Source: an uncultured Verrucomicrobia subdivision 3 bacterium
Lineage (GTDB): Bacteria > Verrucomicrobiota > Verrucomicrobiia > Limisphaerales > UBA11358
Direction of reading: 5' to 3'
NCBI GenBank assembly: GCA_903895255.1
Contig: CAITTG010000083.1
Span: forward strand, 1 to 42,145
Length of the DNA: 42,145 nt
The notes beneath the pieces were generated by a model. That model searched no databases. It saw nothing but the letters and a program-made list of their open reading frames with translations, and was not told the DNA's origin. Both the position numbers and the translations under genes were made by a program. Positions 18,470 through 28,109 of the stretch are shown here, in pieces. Position 1 is the first letter of the stretch, and each line of letters begins with the position of its first letter.

Positions 18470-19806
18470 GTCGGCGGGTAACCATCTTGATGTTGGCGCT
18501 TTTGATGGCTTTCGGCCGGGCAGCGCAGGCGGTTGGTGCGGCATACGGGCTGGCGGAACGACCAGCGGCGCCGGCTTATTGGGGGATGCCGGACCGGGCA
18601 GGTGGCCATTTGCCGCCGCATCTCTCGGAGACCGGGATTTTTAAAGACCTTGGCCGGCTGCAACTTAATGACGGCTTTATCCCTTATGATCTGGTGGTGC
18701 CGTTTTGGTCGGATGGGGCGAACAAATCGCGATGGGTTTCGGTGCCATCGGGGCAGACGGTCAAGTTTTCCCCGACCGGGGAGTGGGTGTTTCCCCGCGG
18801 CACGGTTTTTGTAAAGACTTTCTCGTTTGTCGCGAATGACAGCACGCCGGAGGTCCTTCGGCGGTTGGAAACACGTTTGCTGGTATGCGACGCGAATGGC
18901 GGGGTGTATGGCGTTACTTACAAATGGCGGGCGGATAATCAGGACGCGGATTTATTGGCGACCAACCTCACTGAGACCCTCATCATCACCACCGCCACCG
19001 GCACCCGCGAACAGCCTTGGTATTATCCCAGCCGGCATGACTGCCTCGATTGTCATACCGCCAACGCGGGTTATGTGCTCGGGGTGAAAACCCGCCAGCT
19101 GAATCGTGAACTGAATTATCCGGACGGGGTGGCGGACAATCAACTGCGCGCTTGGAACCACATCGGGCTGTTTGATGCCAAACTGGACGAAAACACCCTG
19201 GCTGCCTTTCCCACGCTCGCGCGCCTGGATGATCCAAACCTCAGTCTTACGGACCGGGCCCGTTCCTATCTGGATGCCAATTGCGCGCATTGTCACCGGC
19301 CGGAGGGGACGGTGGCTTATTTTGACGCGCGTTATGACACGCCGCTGGAACGGCAGGGGCTGATTGACGGCCGGTTGTTGATTGACGAGCGGATTGATCA
19401 TTCGCGCGTAATCGCGCCGCATGACATCTGGCGCTCCATTTTATACACGCGGGCCAATACCTTGGAGGCTTTCCGCATGCCGCCGCTGGCGCGGAACACG
19501 ATTGACCAGCGTGGCATGACACTGTTGCGCCAATGGATTGAAAGCCTCCCCGGGCCGCCAGTGCTGGCGCCGGTGGAAATTTCGCCGCCAGGCGGCCATT
19601 TTGCCGGGCCGGTCAGCGTGTTACTCAAGAGTGAGCCCGGCGCAGACATATACTATACACTGGATGGCACGGTGCCGACGAAAGAGGATTTTTTGTATGC
19701 TCATCCGGTGCTGGTCAGAGGCCCGGCCATCCTGCGGGCGCGGGCCTTCAAGCCGGGCAGCACGCGAAGTGTGACCGCGCAGGAGATTTTTTTGGTCGGT
19801 AAATGA
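18466..19806 (+). CDS. SO_2930-family dihaem c-type cytochrome with chitobiase-like C-terminal domain
   Basis: Exported electron-transfer protein, 446 residues. A signal peptide (about 1-23) is followed by a conserved region with GFIPYDLVVPFWSDGANKSRW. Two c-type haem sites follow: CLDCH at 193-197 and CAHCH at 273-277. FRMPPLARN (Met338) may supply a distal ligand. These features match the SO_2930 family. Residues about 366-443 (EISPPGGHFAGPVSVLLKSE, then YYTLDGTVPT) form a separate chitobiase/beta-hexosaminidase C-terminal-like beta domain, which may dock the protein to a partner or substrate. The start overlaps the preceding gene by four bases. The convergent neighbour encodes a PQQ-type sugar dehydrogenase, a plausible electron donor, though the opposite orientation means separate transcription. 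Confidence 0.88.
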   Translation: MSRRVTILMLALLMAFGRAAQAVGAAYGLAERPAAPAYWGMPDRAGGHLPPHLSETGIFKDLGRLQLNDGFIPYDLVVPFWSDGANKSRWVSVPSGQTVKFSPTGEWVFPRGTVFVKTFSFVANDSTPEVLRRLETRLLVCDANGGVYGVTYKWRADNQDADLLATNLTETLIITTATGTREQPWYYPSRHDCLDCHTANAGYVLGVKTRQLNRELNYPDGVADNQLRAWNHIGLFDAKLDENTLAAFPTLARLDDPNLSLTDRARSYLDANCAHCHRPEGTVAYFDARYDTPLERQGLIDGRLLIDERIDHSRVIAPHDIWRSILYTRANTLEAFRMPPLARNTIDQRGMTLLRQWIESLPGPPVLAPVEISPPGGHFAGPVSVLLKSEPGADIYYTLDGTVPTKEDFLYAHPVLVRGPAILRARAFKPGSTRSVTAQEIFLVGK

Positions 19807-19828
19807 AGACGACGGGGGCGATATCTCC

Positions 19829-21094
19829 TCACGGAACCGTGATTGTGTAAATGGAGCTGTTTTGGGTTAGGACGTAGAGTTCCCCGTCCCCGTCCTCCGC
19901 GAAGCTGAAGATGTTTTGATGCTGTTCGAGCAGCGTGCCGTGGGCGGTGACTTGGTGGGCGGTTCGGTCGTACCGGAAGCCCCAAATGGTGCCAAGGCCA
20001 TAGTCCCCATAGACATAAATCCCCTTTAGGGCCGGGTATTTGCTGCCGCGATAGACATAGCCGCCAATAATGCAAAGCCCGATGCTATGATCAGGAAACT
20101 GGCCCTGCGCCTGCAGGTCGGTGCGATGGGGGTATTCGATGACTGGTTCGATGTACTGTGCGCCCACGGGGCCGGGCTTGTAGTAATGCGCGCCTTCGCG
20201 AACGCTCCAGCCGTAATTGCCACCGCTGGTGATGAGATCCACTTCCTCCCATAATTCCTGGCCGACATCGCCGGCCCAGAGGTCGCCCGTGGCGCGGTCG
20301 AAACTATAACGCCAGGGGTTGCGGAGGCCGTAGGCGTAAATTTCCTGGCGCGGGCCGGAAGGACCCGGGGTCGGTTTGGCCACAAAAGGATTATCCCGGG
20401 GGATACCATAGGGCAGGGTGGTTTGATTGCCGCCCCAGCCGGTGGTGGAGCGTGAATTCACGTCAATGCGCAGCATCTTGGCCAGCAGCGTTGAAGTGCT
20501 TTGGCCATTGCCCAAGGGGTCGCCGCCGAACCCGCCGTCACCAAGGCCAATATAAAGGCAACCGTCGGGTCCGAAGGCGACCTCGCCGCCCTTGTGATTC
20601 CCATACGGCTGGGGCACTGAAAGCAGGATGCGTTCGCTCGCAAGGTCGGCCTGGTCCTGGTTGGTGGCGGAGACCTTAAATTCGCTCACAACGCTGCGAA
20701 AGGGATAGCTCTGGGGCGGTTCATGTTCGTCATTGGGGCTTTTCTGATTGTAATAGACATAAAACAGGCCGTTGGTTTTGAAGCCCGGGTGGAAGGCAAT
20801 GCTCATCAAACCATCCTCGTTATCGAAATACGGCTGACGACTTTCGATGTTAAAGAAATTTTTGGCATGGGCGCCGTCCGAGCCTTTTTTGATGATATAA
20901 ATACTTCCGGCTTGGGCGACGACAAAAAGCCGGCCGGAGCCATCCGGGGCTTCCCCCAGCCACACGGGGCGGTCCACGTTGAGTTTGGTAAAGACCGGTT
21001 GCATGGCGATCTTGGGCAACGCGTCAGCCCAGGCGGAGAGCGCCAGAACCAAAGCGCAGGCAATTTGTTTGAAAATGAACCCGTTGTTTCGCAT
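19829..21094 (-). CDS. PQQ-dependent sugar dehydrogenase (glucose/sorbosone dehydrogenase family)
   Basis: Exported soluble quinoprotein-type dehydrogenase likely to oxidise aldoses in the periplasm; the substrate is not known. The 421 residues have a signal peptide (MRNNGFIFKQIACALVLALS, cut near WADA), then the six-bladed beta-propeller pattern of the family. Visible segments are RPVWLGEAPDGSGRLFVVAQ, GLMSIAFHPGFKTNGLFYVYY, EVAFGPDGCLYIGLGDGG, EIYAYGLRNPWRYSFDRATG, LWAGDVGQELWEEVDLI, GGNYGWSVREG and GGYVYRG. It faces the dihaem cytochrome gene tail to tail, 22 bases apart. Members of this family are often encoded with SO_2930-type cytochromes, which suggests an electron-transfer pair. PQQ binding is inferred from the family. 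Confidence 0.92.
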   Translation of the reverse strand: MRNNGFIFKQIACALVLALSAWADALPKIAMQPVFTKLNVDRPVWLGEAPDGSGRLFVVAQAGSIYIIKKGSDGAHAKNFFNIESRQPYFDNEDGLMSIAFHPGFKTNGLFYVYYNQKSPNDEHEPPQSYPFRSVVSEFKVSATNQDQADLASERILLSVPQPYGNHKGGEVAFGPDGCLYIGLGDGGFGGDPLGNGQSTSTLLAKMLRIDVNSRSTTGWGGNQTTLPYGIPRDNPFVAKPTPGPSGPRQEIYAYGLRNPWRYSFDRATGDLWAGDVGQELWEEVDLITSGGNYGWSVREGAHYYKPGPVGAQYIEPVIEYPHRTDLQAQGQFPDHSIGLCIIGGYVYRGSKYPALKGIYVYGDYGLGTIWGFRYDRTAHQVTAHGTLLEQHQNIFSFAEDGDGELYVLTQNSSIYTITVP

Positions 21095-21210
21095 GGGGCG
21101 TTAGCTAACTCCAGCCAGGCGGGAAAGTAAAGGGAGGTTTCTGCCCGGAAAAAGAATCGTTTTGACGCGCTGACCCCGGCAGGCGACTGTACGGGAATAC
21201 TTTTAAAATA

Positions 21211-22203
<993 letters not shown>

Positions 22204-22240
22204 GATTCATTTGCGTGCAGATTATTTCGCTTGAATCTAT

Positions 22241-22278
22241 TTCACATTCAAGCTACCTTGTTATATAAAGGTAGCTTG
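22241..22278 (+). promoter_or_regulatory. padR promoter with palindromic operator over the -10
   Basis: A perfect inverted repeat, caagctacctt (22249-22259) and aaggtagcttg (22268-22278), flanks an 8-base AT spacer. A promoter fits exactly over it: TTCACA at 22241-22246, 17 bases, TATAAA at 22264-22269. The operator spans the spacer, the -10 and the likely start site, just ahead of padR. This is the expected place for PadR autorepression of the padR-pspC operon. The palindrome is seen directly; its use by this PadR is inferred. Confidence 0.75.
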
Positions 22279-22292
22279 CTTTGCTAGTGCGA

Positions 22293-22619
22293 ATGAATGT
22301 AAACGAAAAATTTGGGGCGATCCGGAAGGGGTTGCTGGAGTTCATCGTGCTCCAGATCATCGCGGCGGAGAAGGTGTATGTGGCCGAGATTTTGCAGCAA
22401 CTCAATGCGACGGAGTTTGCCACCCAGGAAGGGACGTTGTATCCGCTGCTCAGCAAGATGCGTCGTGAGGGGTTGCTGGATTACGAGTGGCGTGAATCGG
22501 AGGCCGGACCACCCCGCAAATATTACACCCTCACGGCGCAAGGCCGGGAGCAATTGAGTGAGACTTTGGAATATTGGAACAAACTCAATACGACGGTTAA
22601 AAAACTGGCCAAACCATAA
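22293..22619 (+). CDS. PadR-family transcriptional regulator
   Basis: Small winged-helix repressor of about 108 residues from the ATG at 22293; in-frame TTG (22281) and GTG (22287) codons lie just upstream. It has the PadR core: IRKGLLEFIVLQIIAAEKVY, the recognition-helix region, ATQEGTLYPLLSKMRREGLL, then the wing with GPPRKYYTLTAQGREQL and a C-terminal dimerisation helix. An 11-bp perfect palindrome covers its promoter. It is followed 19 bases later by a PspC-domain gene, an arrangement typical of PadR regulators that control a membrane PspC partner. The inducing signal is unknown. Confidence 0.92.
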   Translation: MNVNEKFGAIRKGLLEFIVLQIIAAEKVYVAEILQQLNATEFATQEGTLYPLLSKMRREGLLDYEWRESEAGPPRKYYTLTAQGREQLSETLEYWNKLNTTVKKLAKP

Positions 22620-22638
22620 TCACCGAAGGAGATCTGCC

Positions 22639-23812
22639 ATGAACAAGGTTATCATCATCAATCTCGGCGGCACCGCCTGGCAACTGGAGGAGGGCGGCTA
22701 TGACCTGCTGCGGGCGTATCTGGACACCGCAGCCACTCGCCTGCAAGGCAACCCTGACCAGGAAGAAATTCTCTCGGACATCGAATGGGCGATCGCGGAG
22801 AAGTTCCGGCCGCTGCTGGGCAGCCACAAGACCGTGGTGTTAACGAAGGAAGTTTCGGCGGTGCGGGCGGCCATGGGCCCTATCGAGGCCGGTGCGGGCG
22901 GGGCAACGGAGCCAGAGCCCGGTGCGGCAAGTCGGTCCACTGGAATGGGCGACGCGGCAGGCTCGGCAAAACCAACGGCGGCTGGCGGCTGGCGGGGGCG
23001 GACGACCACCCCGGCGGCTTTTTCGCTTGCGGGATGGCGACATGATTGCCGGCGTTTGCAACGGGCTGGCCGCATATTTAAATGTCGATCCGACGCTGCT
23101 GCGGCTCGCCTTTGTATTTTTAACGATTCTTTGGGGCACCGGGGTGCTGGTGTATGTCGTCATGGCCATTGTGGTGCCGGAAGCGGTGACGGCGGAACAG
23201 AAAGCGGCCGCGGCGGGCGACCCGGCGACGACACAGGAATTCATTCGGCGCGCCAGGGAAGGATATTACGAGGCAATCAAGGGTTTTCCGGACCGACAGG
23301 CTCGGCGCGAATGGAAGCGACGCTTCAAGCACGAGATGCGCGTCAATGCCGACCAATGGCGTTTTCGCTGGCATCGCCACTGGGCGCCGCCTGTGGCAGG
23401 GCATCCCGGGCTGGGTTTTGCGCTGCCGTTTATTTCCCTGCTTCACGGCGGGGTGAAGATCCTTTGGATTTGTGCGATGGTTTCGCTGCTGGCCACCGGC
23501 GCGGTGCTTGGGCTGGCCTTGCCCGACAAAGTGCCCGTGTGGGTGGCCGCGCTGTTGTTATTGTTCCTGTACGGTCTGGTGGCGGGGCCTTTAAAAATGG
23601 CCCGGCGGGCTTGTTATTGGAGTTGCGGTGAACCCCGTCCGGTCCTGGCCATCGCCTTTTTGGCGGATGCGGTGGTGGCTCTAGCCATTTTTGCCGCGCT
23701 GCTCTGGCTGGCCTGCCTGTACTTTCCGCAATTGAGCACCGCGGTCCACAGCCTCCCCGGGCTGATTCATCAGGCCATAGATGACATCCAAACTTGGTGG
23801 AAGAAAAACTAA
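22639..23812 (+). pseudogene. PspC-domain membrane protein, frameshifted in the linker
   Basis: The gene starts at the ATG at 22639 behind a strong ribosome site (GAAGGAG). The first frame gives MNKVIIINLGGTAWQLEEGG through MGPIEAGAGG, the N-terminal domain usual in verrucomicrobial PspC proteins. It then loses sense near 23000. The next frame (+1) continues with RRLFRLRDGDMIAGVCNGLA, LRLAFVFLTILWGTGVLVYV and two further membrane regions, ending at 23812. Joined, the two parts form one normal PspC protein of about 390 residues. The likely slip is in the Gly-rich linker; one extra G in the run of five at 22994-22998 would explain it. It may be a true mutation, a sequencing error or programmed frameshifting. 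Its partner is the adjacent padR. Confidence 0.82.
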
Positions 23813-23881
23813 GGGTAAAACCCCAGGTAAAACTTTATAAATTGGGGTTGCCAGCGGACGGGAATATCCCAGAATGGAGGG

Positions 23882-25336
23882 ATGAAATCATCCATGGTTC
23901 GTTTGGGTTTGCTGGGGGCGTTCCTGGCCTTGCCACTCGCCTTGCGGGCGGAAGTTAAGTTGCCAGCCATTTTTGGCGATAACATGGTGCTGCAAGCGCG
24001 TCAGCCTGTGCCGGTCTGGGGTTGGGCGGCGCCGGGCGCCATCGTGCAGGTGACCTTTGCCGGGCAAACCCAGACCACCCGCGCGGTGGCCGATGGCACC
24101 TGGAAGGTGACGCTGGGCAAATTGAAGGCTTCTTTTTATCCGCAATCGCTGGTGATTTCCGCCGGGGACACCGTCACCTTTACTAATGTCCTGGTGGGGG
24201 AAGTCTGGCTGGCCTCGGGCCAATCCAACATGGAAAAGCCCATCGGCAAACAGCCGGGCCAAATACCTTGCTTCAACGCAGAGCAGGAACTGGCGGCCGC
24301 GGAATTTCCGAATATACGTATTTTTAAGGTGGAGAAAATGCTCTCCGCCGCTCCGCGCAAGGACCTGGAAAAGTTCCGAGGCTGGCAGGCGTGCAGTTCG
24401 AACGCTCTGAATTCAATTAGTTTTTCCGCCGCGGCTTATTTCTTTGGCCGGGAAATTCACACCAATCTGAACGTGCCGGTGGGGTTGATTGAATCCTCTT
24501 GGGGTGGCACCCGCATCGAACCGTGGACCCCGCCGGTGGGATTTGCCGCGATTCCCTCCCTGGCCGGACTGGCCAATCCGGTGATCACCACCAATAAAAT
24601 TCCGAACACCACCCCCACGGTGCTTTACAACGCCATGATCGCGCCAATTGCCGGTTTTGCGATTCGGGGCGCCTTGTGGTACCAAGGGGAATCCAATGTC
24701 GGCAACACCAACTATGACGTCAAGATGGCCGCGCTCGTTGGCGGCTGGCGGCAGGTCTGGCACGAGGGGGCGTTTCCCTTTTATTTCGTTCAGATCGCCC
24801 CTTACACTTACATCAAGAACCTGACGAACTATTCAGTCGAGAACGACGCTTTGCCCGGCTTTTGGGTCCAACAGTCCCGGGCCGCCCGTCACATTAAAAA
24901 CACCGGCATGGTGGTGACCACCGATTTGGTGGATGACTTGAAGAACATCCACCCGCGGGACAAGCAGAGTGTGGGCCATCGCCTGGCACTGCTGGCCTTG
25001 GATGAAACCTACGAACGGGAAGTCGAAAGCGAAAGCCCGGCCTTTGCCAAAATGGAGATCGAGGGCGGCATCGCCGAACTGAAATTCAAGCACGCCAAGG
25101 GCGGGTTGCTCAGCCGGGACGGCCAGCCGCTCACGTGGTTCACCATCGCGGGCGCCGATGGCAAGTTTGTGCCGGCGGAAGCAAAAATTGACGGCGACAC
25201 CGTGGCGGTCTCCGCCGCCAGTGTGTCGCAACCAGTGGCGGTGCGGTTTGCTTGGGGGCAACTGGCCCAGCCGAATTTGATCAATAAAGCCGGGTTGCCG
25301 GCAGAACCTTTCAGCACCCAGTTGCCGGTTAAATAA
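23882..25336 (+). CDS. Exported SASA-family (sialate O-acetylesterase-like) carbohydrate esterase
   Basis: Exported SGNH-type esterase that in this family removes acetyl groups from sugars (sialic acid, xylan or pectin side chains). The 484 residues begin with a signal peptide ending near LRA|EV, then an N-terminal beta domain with LPAIFGDNMVLQARQPVPVW. The catalytic Ser115 is in ASGQSNME. ESSWGGTRIEPW, ALWYQGESN and His357 in DLKNIHPRDKQSVGHRLAL complete the family pattern. GGAGG lies only one base before the ATG at 23882, so the in-frame ATG at 23894, four codons later, may be used instead. The acetylated substrate is not known. The pectin-directed enzymes further along suggest plant polysaccharide, but linkage is loose. 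Confidence 0.9.
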   Translation: MKSSMVRLGLLGAFLALPLALRAEVKLPAIFGDNMVLQARQPVPVWGWAAPGAIVQVTFAGQTQTTRAVADGTWKVTLGKLKASFYPQSLVISAGDTVTFTNVLVGEVWLASGQSNMEKPIGKQPGQIPCFNAEQELAAAEFPNIRIFKVEKMLSAAPRKDLEKFRGWQACSSNALNSISFSAAAYFFGREIHTNLNVPVGLIESSWGGTRIEPWTPPVGFAAIPSLAGLANPVITTNKIPNTTPTVLYNAMIAPIAGFAIRGALWYQGESNVGNTNYDVKMAALVGGWRQVWHEGAFPFYFVQIAPYTYIKNLTNYSVENDALPGFWVQQSRAARHIKNTGMVVTTDLVDDLKNIHPRDKQSVGHRLALLALDETYEREVESESPAFAKMEIEGGIAELKFKHAKGGLLSRDGQPLTWFTIAGADGKFVPAEAKIDGDTVAVSAASVSQPVAVRFAWGQLAQPNLINKAGLPAEPFSTQLPVK

Positions 25337-25421
25337 CCCGCGTGCACTGGCAGGTGAATCAAAAGCTCTCGTCGCCGGATGGATTTCCTCCGGGAATTTT
25401 GGCAGGATTGGTTGGCAACCT

Positions 25422-26699
25422 TTGAAAGCACTTATCGAAACCCGCAATTCCCGCTCGGAACGCGTTTTCCTGGTGGGGGTGGAACTAAAGGCCAGCGATG
25501 CCGCGGAGGTTCGCGAATCCCTTGCCGAATTAGGCGAACTTGCCGCCACGGCTGGCGCGGAAATTGTGGGGGAGGGAACCCAAAAAGTGGATTCCCCCTC
25601 GCCAGCCACGTACATCGGCAAGGGCAAAGCGGATGAGTATGCGGGTTTCTGCCGGCAAAATAACGTGGACACGGTGATTTTCGACGATGAGCTTTCGCCG
25701 GCCCAGAGCCGCAATCTGGAAAAAATCTTCGAGTGCAAAATCCTGGACCGGACCGCGTTGATTCTGGATATCTTTGCCCAACGCGCGCGTACCCGGGAGG
25801 GTAAACTCCAGATTGAGCTGGCCCAGCTCCAGCATTTGCTGCCGCGGTTGACCCGGTTCTGGGGCCACTTGTCGCGCCAGTCCGGCGGCATCGGCATGCG
25901 CGGGGGCGAGGGCGAGTCGCAGCTCGAAGCGGACCGCCGGAAAGTGTCCGAGCGCATTGACCGAATCGAGCGGGACCTGGATTCCGTGCGGCGCCAGCGG
26001 GAGACGCAGCGCGTGGGCCGGCAGCGGAGCAACTGGCCGCTGGCCTCCATTGTGGGGTATACAAACGCCGGCAAATCCACGTTGCTCAACCAGCTCACCG
26101 GCGCCCAGGTGCTGGCGATGGATAAATTATTTGCCACCCTGGATCCCACCACCCGGCGGCTGCGGCTGCCCACCAACCAGAATGTCCTCCTGACCGACAC
26201 GGTGGGTTTTATCAAAAAGCTGCCGCACGGACTCGTGGAGGCCTTCAAGGCCACGCTGGAGGAGGTCGTGCAGGCGGATCTACTCCTGCATGTCGTGGAT
26301 GTGAGTCACCCATTGGCGGAAGAGCAGATTCTGGCCGTGAACGCCGTATTGACGGAAATTGGCGCGGTAGGCAAACCGACGCTCATGGTGTTTAACAAAG
26401 TGGACCGGCTGGCCGATGGGGTGCCGGCGGGTTTGCTGGAGCATTTTCCTCATTCCGTCGCCATCTCGGCGAAGACCGGCGATGGAGTGCCCCAATTGCT
26501 GGCGGAGATCGGCACGCAACTCCGGCCCATTCGCGAGGTGCTCGACCTCCGGGTGCCGCAGGAGGCCGCGGCGGTCATCGCGCGCATTCACGCCGTCGGT
26601 CAGGTGGTGTCGAGCCGTTACGGTGGGAAAAACGCCCGCTTTCAGGTCCGCATTCCTCCGCATTTGCGGGAGGAATTTTTACCGTTCGTGGTGGAATAA
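25422..26699 (+). CDS. hflX: Ribosome-associated GTPase HflX
   Basis: GTPase that in well-studied bacteria binds and splits stalled or hibernating ribosomes. It uses a TTG start (25422), giving 425 residues with the family N-terminus RSERVFLVGVELK. The HflX domain holds ATYIGKGKADEY and FDDELSPAQSRNLE. A Gly-rich linker RQSGGIGMRGGEGESQLE and a coiled coil (about 165-200) follow. The G domain has the P-loop GYTNAGKS (212-219), DTVGFI at 259-264 and NKVD at 325-328. No ATG gives a better start in this frame. It is not obviously in an operon; glgC follows after an 82-base gap containing a promoter-like segment. Confidence 0.95.
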   Translation: MKALIETRNSRSERVFLVGVELKASDAAEVRESLAELGELAATAGAEIVGEGTQKVDSPSPATYIGKGKADEYAGFCRQNNVDTVIFDDELSPAQSRNLEKIFECKILDRTALILDIFAQRARTREGKLQIELAQLQHLLPRLTRFWGHLSRQSGGIGMRGGEGESQLEADRRKVSERIDRIERDLDSVRRQRETQRVGRQRSNWPLASIVGYTNAGKSTLLNQLTGAQVLAMDKLFATLDPTTRRLRLPTNQNVLLTDTVGFIKKLPHGLVEAFKATLEEVVQADLLLHVVDVSHPLAEEQILAVNAVLTEIGAVGKPTLMVFNKVDRLADGVPAGLLEHFPHSVAISAKTGDGVPQLLAEIGTQLRPIREVLDLRVPQEAAAVIARIHAVGQVVSSRYGGKNARFQVRIPPHLREEFLPFVVE

Positions 26700-26724
26700 T
26701 TTTTAAATATTTTTAATCTGTGGC

Positions 26725-26781
26725 TTGATTACCGCCGGGCATCGGCGTTAACGTGGCTCCGGCAATCAACCTAATTTTTTT
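26725..26781 (+). promoter_or_regulatory. Promoter-like and hairpin leader before glgC
   Basis: TTGATT at 26725-26730 and TAACGT at 26749-26754 are 18 bases apart and could form the glgC promoter. The same stretch forms an imperfect stem (ttgatt at 26725-26730 pairs with aatcaa at 26764-26769, with partial extension inward). A run of seven T (26775-26781) follows directly before the ATG. It may instead serve as the hflX terminator. Both readings are by eye only. Confidence 0.35.
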
Positions 26782-28089
26782 ATGTCACAAACCGGCCGTC
26801 AATCCCTCAATGTTAGCAAAGTTCTGTGCGTAATCATGGGTGGCGGTCAGGGAACCCGCCTGTTCCCCCTGACCAAGGAGCGCGCCAAGCCCGCCGTGCC
26901 GCTGGCGGGCAAATACCGCCTGGTGGACATCCCGATTTCCAACTGCATTAATTCCGGATTCCGCCGCATTTACATCCTGACGCAGTTTAATTCCACCTCG
27001 TTGCACGGTCACATTTCGCGCACTTACAAGTTCGACCAGTTTTCGAGTGGGTTTGTCGAAATTCTCGCGGCGCAGCAGACCTTTACCAACACCTCCTGGT
27101 ACGAGGGCACCGCCGACGCGGTGCGCAAAAACCTGGTGCATTTCCTGAACCACGATTTTGATTATTTGCTCATTCTGAGCGGCGATCAGCTATACCGCAT
27201 GGATTTCCGCCAGGTCATCGCCCAGCACATTGAAACCGGGGCGGATATCACCATTGCCACCCTGCCCGTGGGCAAGTCCGAGGCCCGTTCGCTTGGGATT
27301 CTTCAAATTGCGGACGACCGCCAGATCACGCGTTTCGTCGAAAAGCCCAAGGAGGATGCCCAGTTGGACACCCTGAAGATTCCGGCCGAACTGCAAAAGA
27401 AACTGGAAATTCAGGGGAATGGCGATTCGTATCTGGCCTCCATGGGCATTTACGTTTTCAACCGTAAACTCGTCAGCGAATTGCTCGATAATCCGCTGTC
27501 GGACTTCGGCAAGCACATCATTCCCCACGCCATCAAATCGCACCGCGTCTTCTCCTATATTTTCCAGGGCTACTGGGAGGACATCGGGACCATTCGCTCA
27601 TTTTTCGAGGCCAATCTGGACCTGGTTTCCGAACTCCCGCGCTTCAATTTCTTCGACATGGAATCACCCGTGTTCAGCCGGCCCCGGTTTCTGCCGGGCT
27701 CCAAAATTAACGGGGCGCAAATTGACCATGCCCTCGTTACGGACGGTTGCATCATCAACCACGCCCGGATTAACAACACGATTGTCGGTTTGCGCACCAT
27801 CGTCGGCGAGGGCACGGAATTAAACCGCACCATCATTCTTGGGGGCGATTATTACGAATCCGCCGAGTCCGTGGCCAAGCACGAGCGGGACGGTCTCCCG
27901 CGGATAGGCATCGGCGCGCACTGCCGCATCGAAAATGCCATTATTGACAAGAACGCACGCATCGGCAACCACGTCACCATTTCACCGGCGGGCAAGCCGG
28001 AAAACGTGGATCACGCGCTTTACTTCATCCGCGACGGCATTGTGGTCATTCCAAAAAACGGAATTATCCCGCACGGAACGGTGATTTAA
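26782..28089 (+). CDS. glgC: Glucose-1-phosphate adenylyltransferase
   Basis: Makes ADP-glucose from ATP and glucose 1-phosphate, the committed step of bacterial glycogen synthesis. The 435 residues have the N-terminal nucleotidyltransferase domain with MGGGQGTRLFPLTKERAKP and VDIPISNCINSG. SWYEGTADAVRKN, LILSGDQLYRMD and FVEKPKEDAQLDT also match, and the C-terminal left-handed beta-helix shows hexapeptide repeats (about 310-430). The long form, with KRIGIGAHCRIENAIIDKN-like coils, resembles cyanobacterial and plant small-subunit enzymes more than the E. coli type. Allosteric control is expected from the family but cannot be read here. No ribosome site is seen; the ATG follows a T-tract. Confidence 0.95.
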   Translation: MSQTGRQSLNVSKVLCVIMGGGQGTRLFPLTKERAKPAVPLAGKYRLVDIPISNCINSGFRRIYILTQFNSTSLHGHISRTYKFDQFSSGFVEILAAQQTFTNTSWYEGTADAVRKNLVHFLNHDFDYLLILSGDQLYRMDFRQVIAQHIETGADITIATLPVGKSEARSLGILQIADDRQITRFVEKPKEDAQLDTLKIPAELQKKLEIQGNGDSYLASMGIYVFNRKLVSELLDNPLSDFGKHIIPHAIKSHRVFSYIFQGYWEDIGTIRSFFEANLDLVSELPRFNFFDMESPVFSRPRFLPGSKINGAQIDHALVTDGCIINHARINNTIVGLRTIVGEGTELNRTIILGGDYYESAESVAKHERDGLPRIGIGAHCRIENAIIDKNARIGNHVTISPAGKPENVDHALYFIRDGIVVIPKNGIIPHGTVI

Positions 28090-28109
28090 GGCAGTTTTTT
28101 CCGCTTGAT

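Noticed and set aside
24833..26254. 473-codon minus-strand frame across the esterase and hflX
   Set aside because: It spans two real plus-strand genes and the gap between them and has no recognisable domain.
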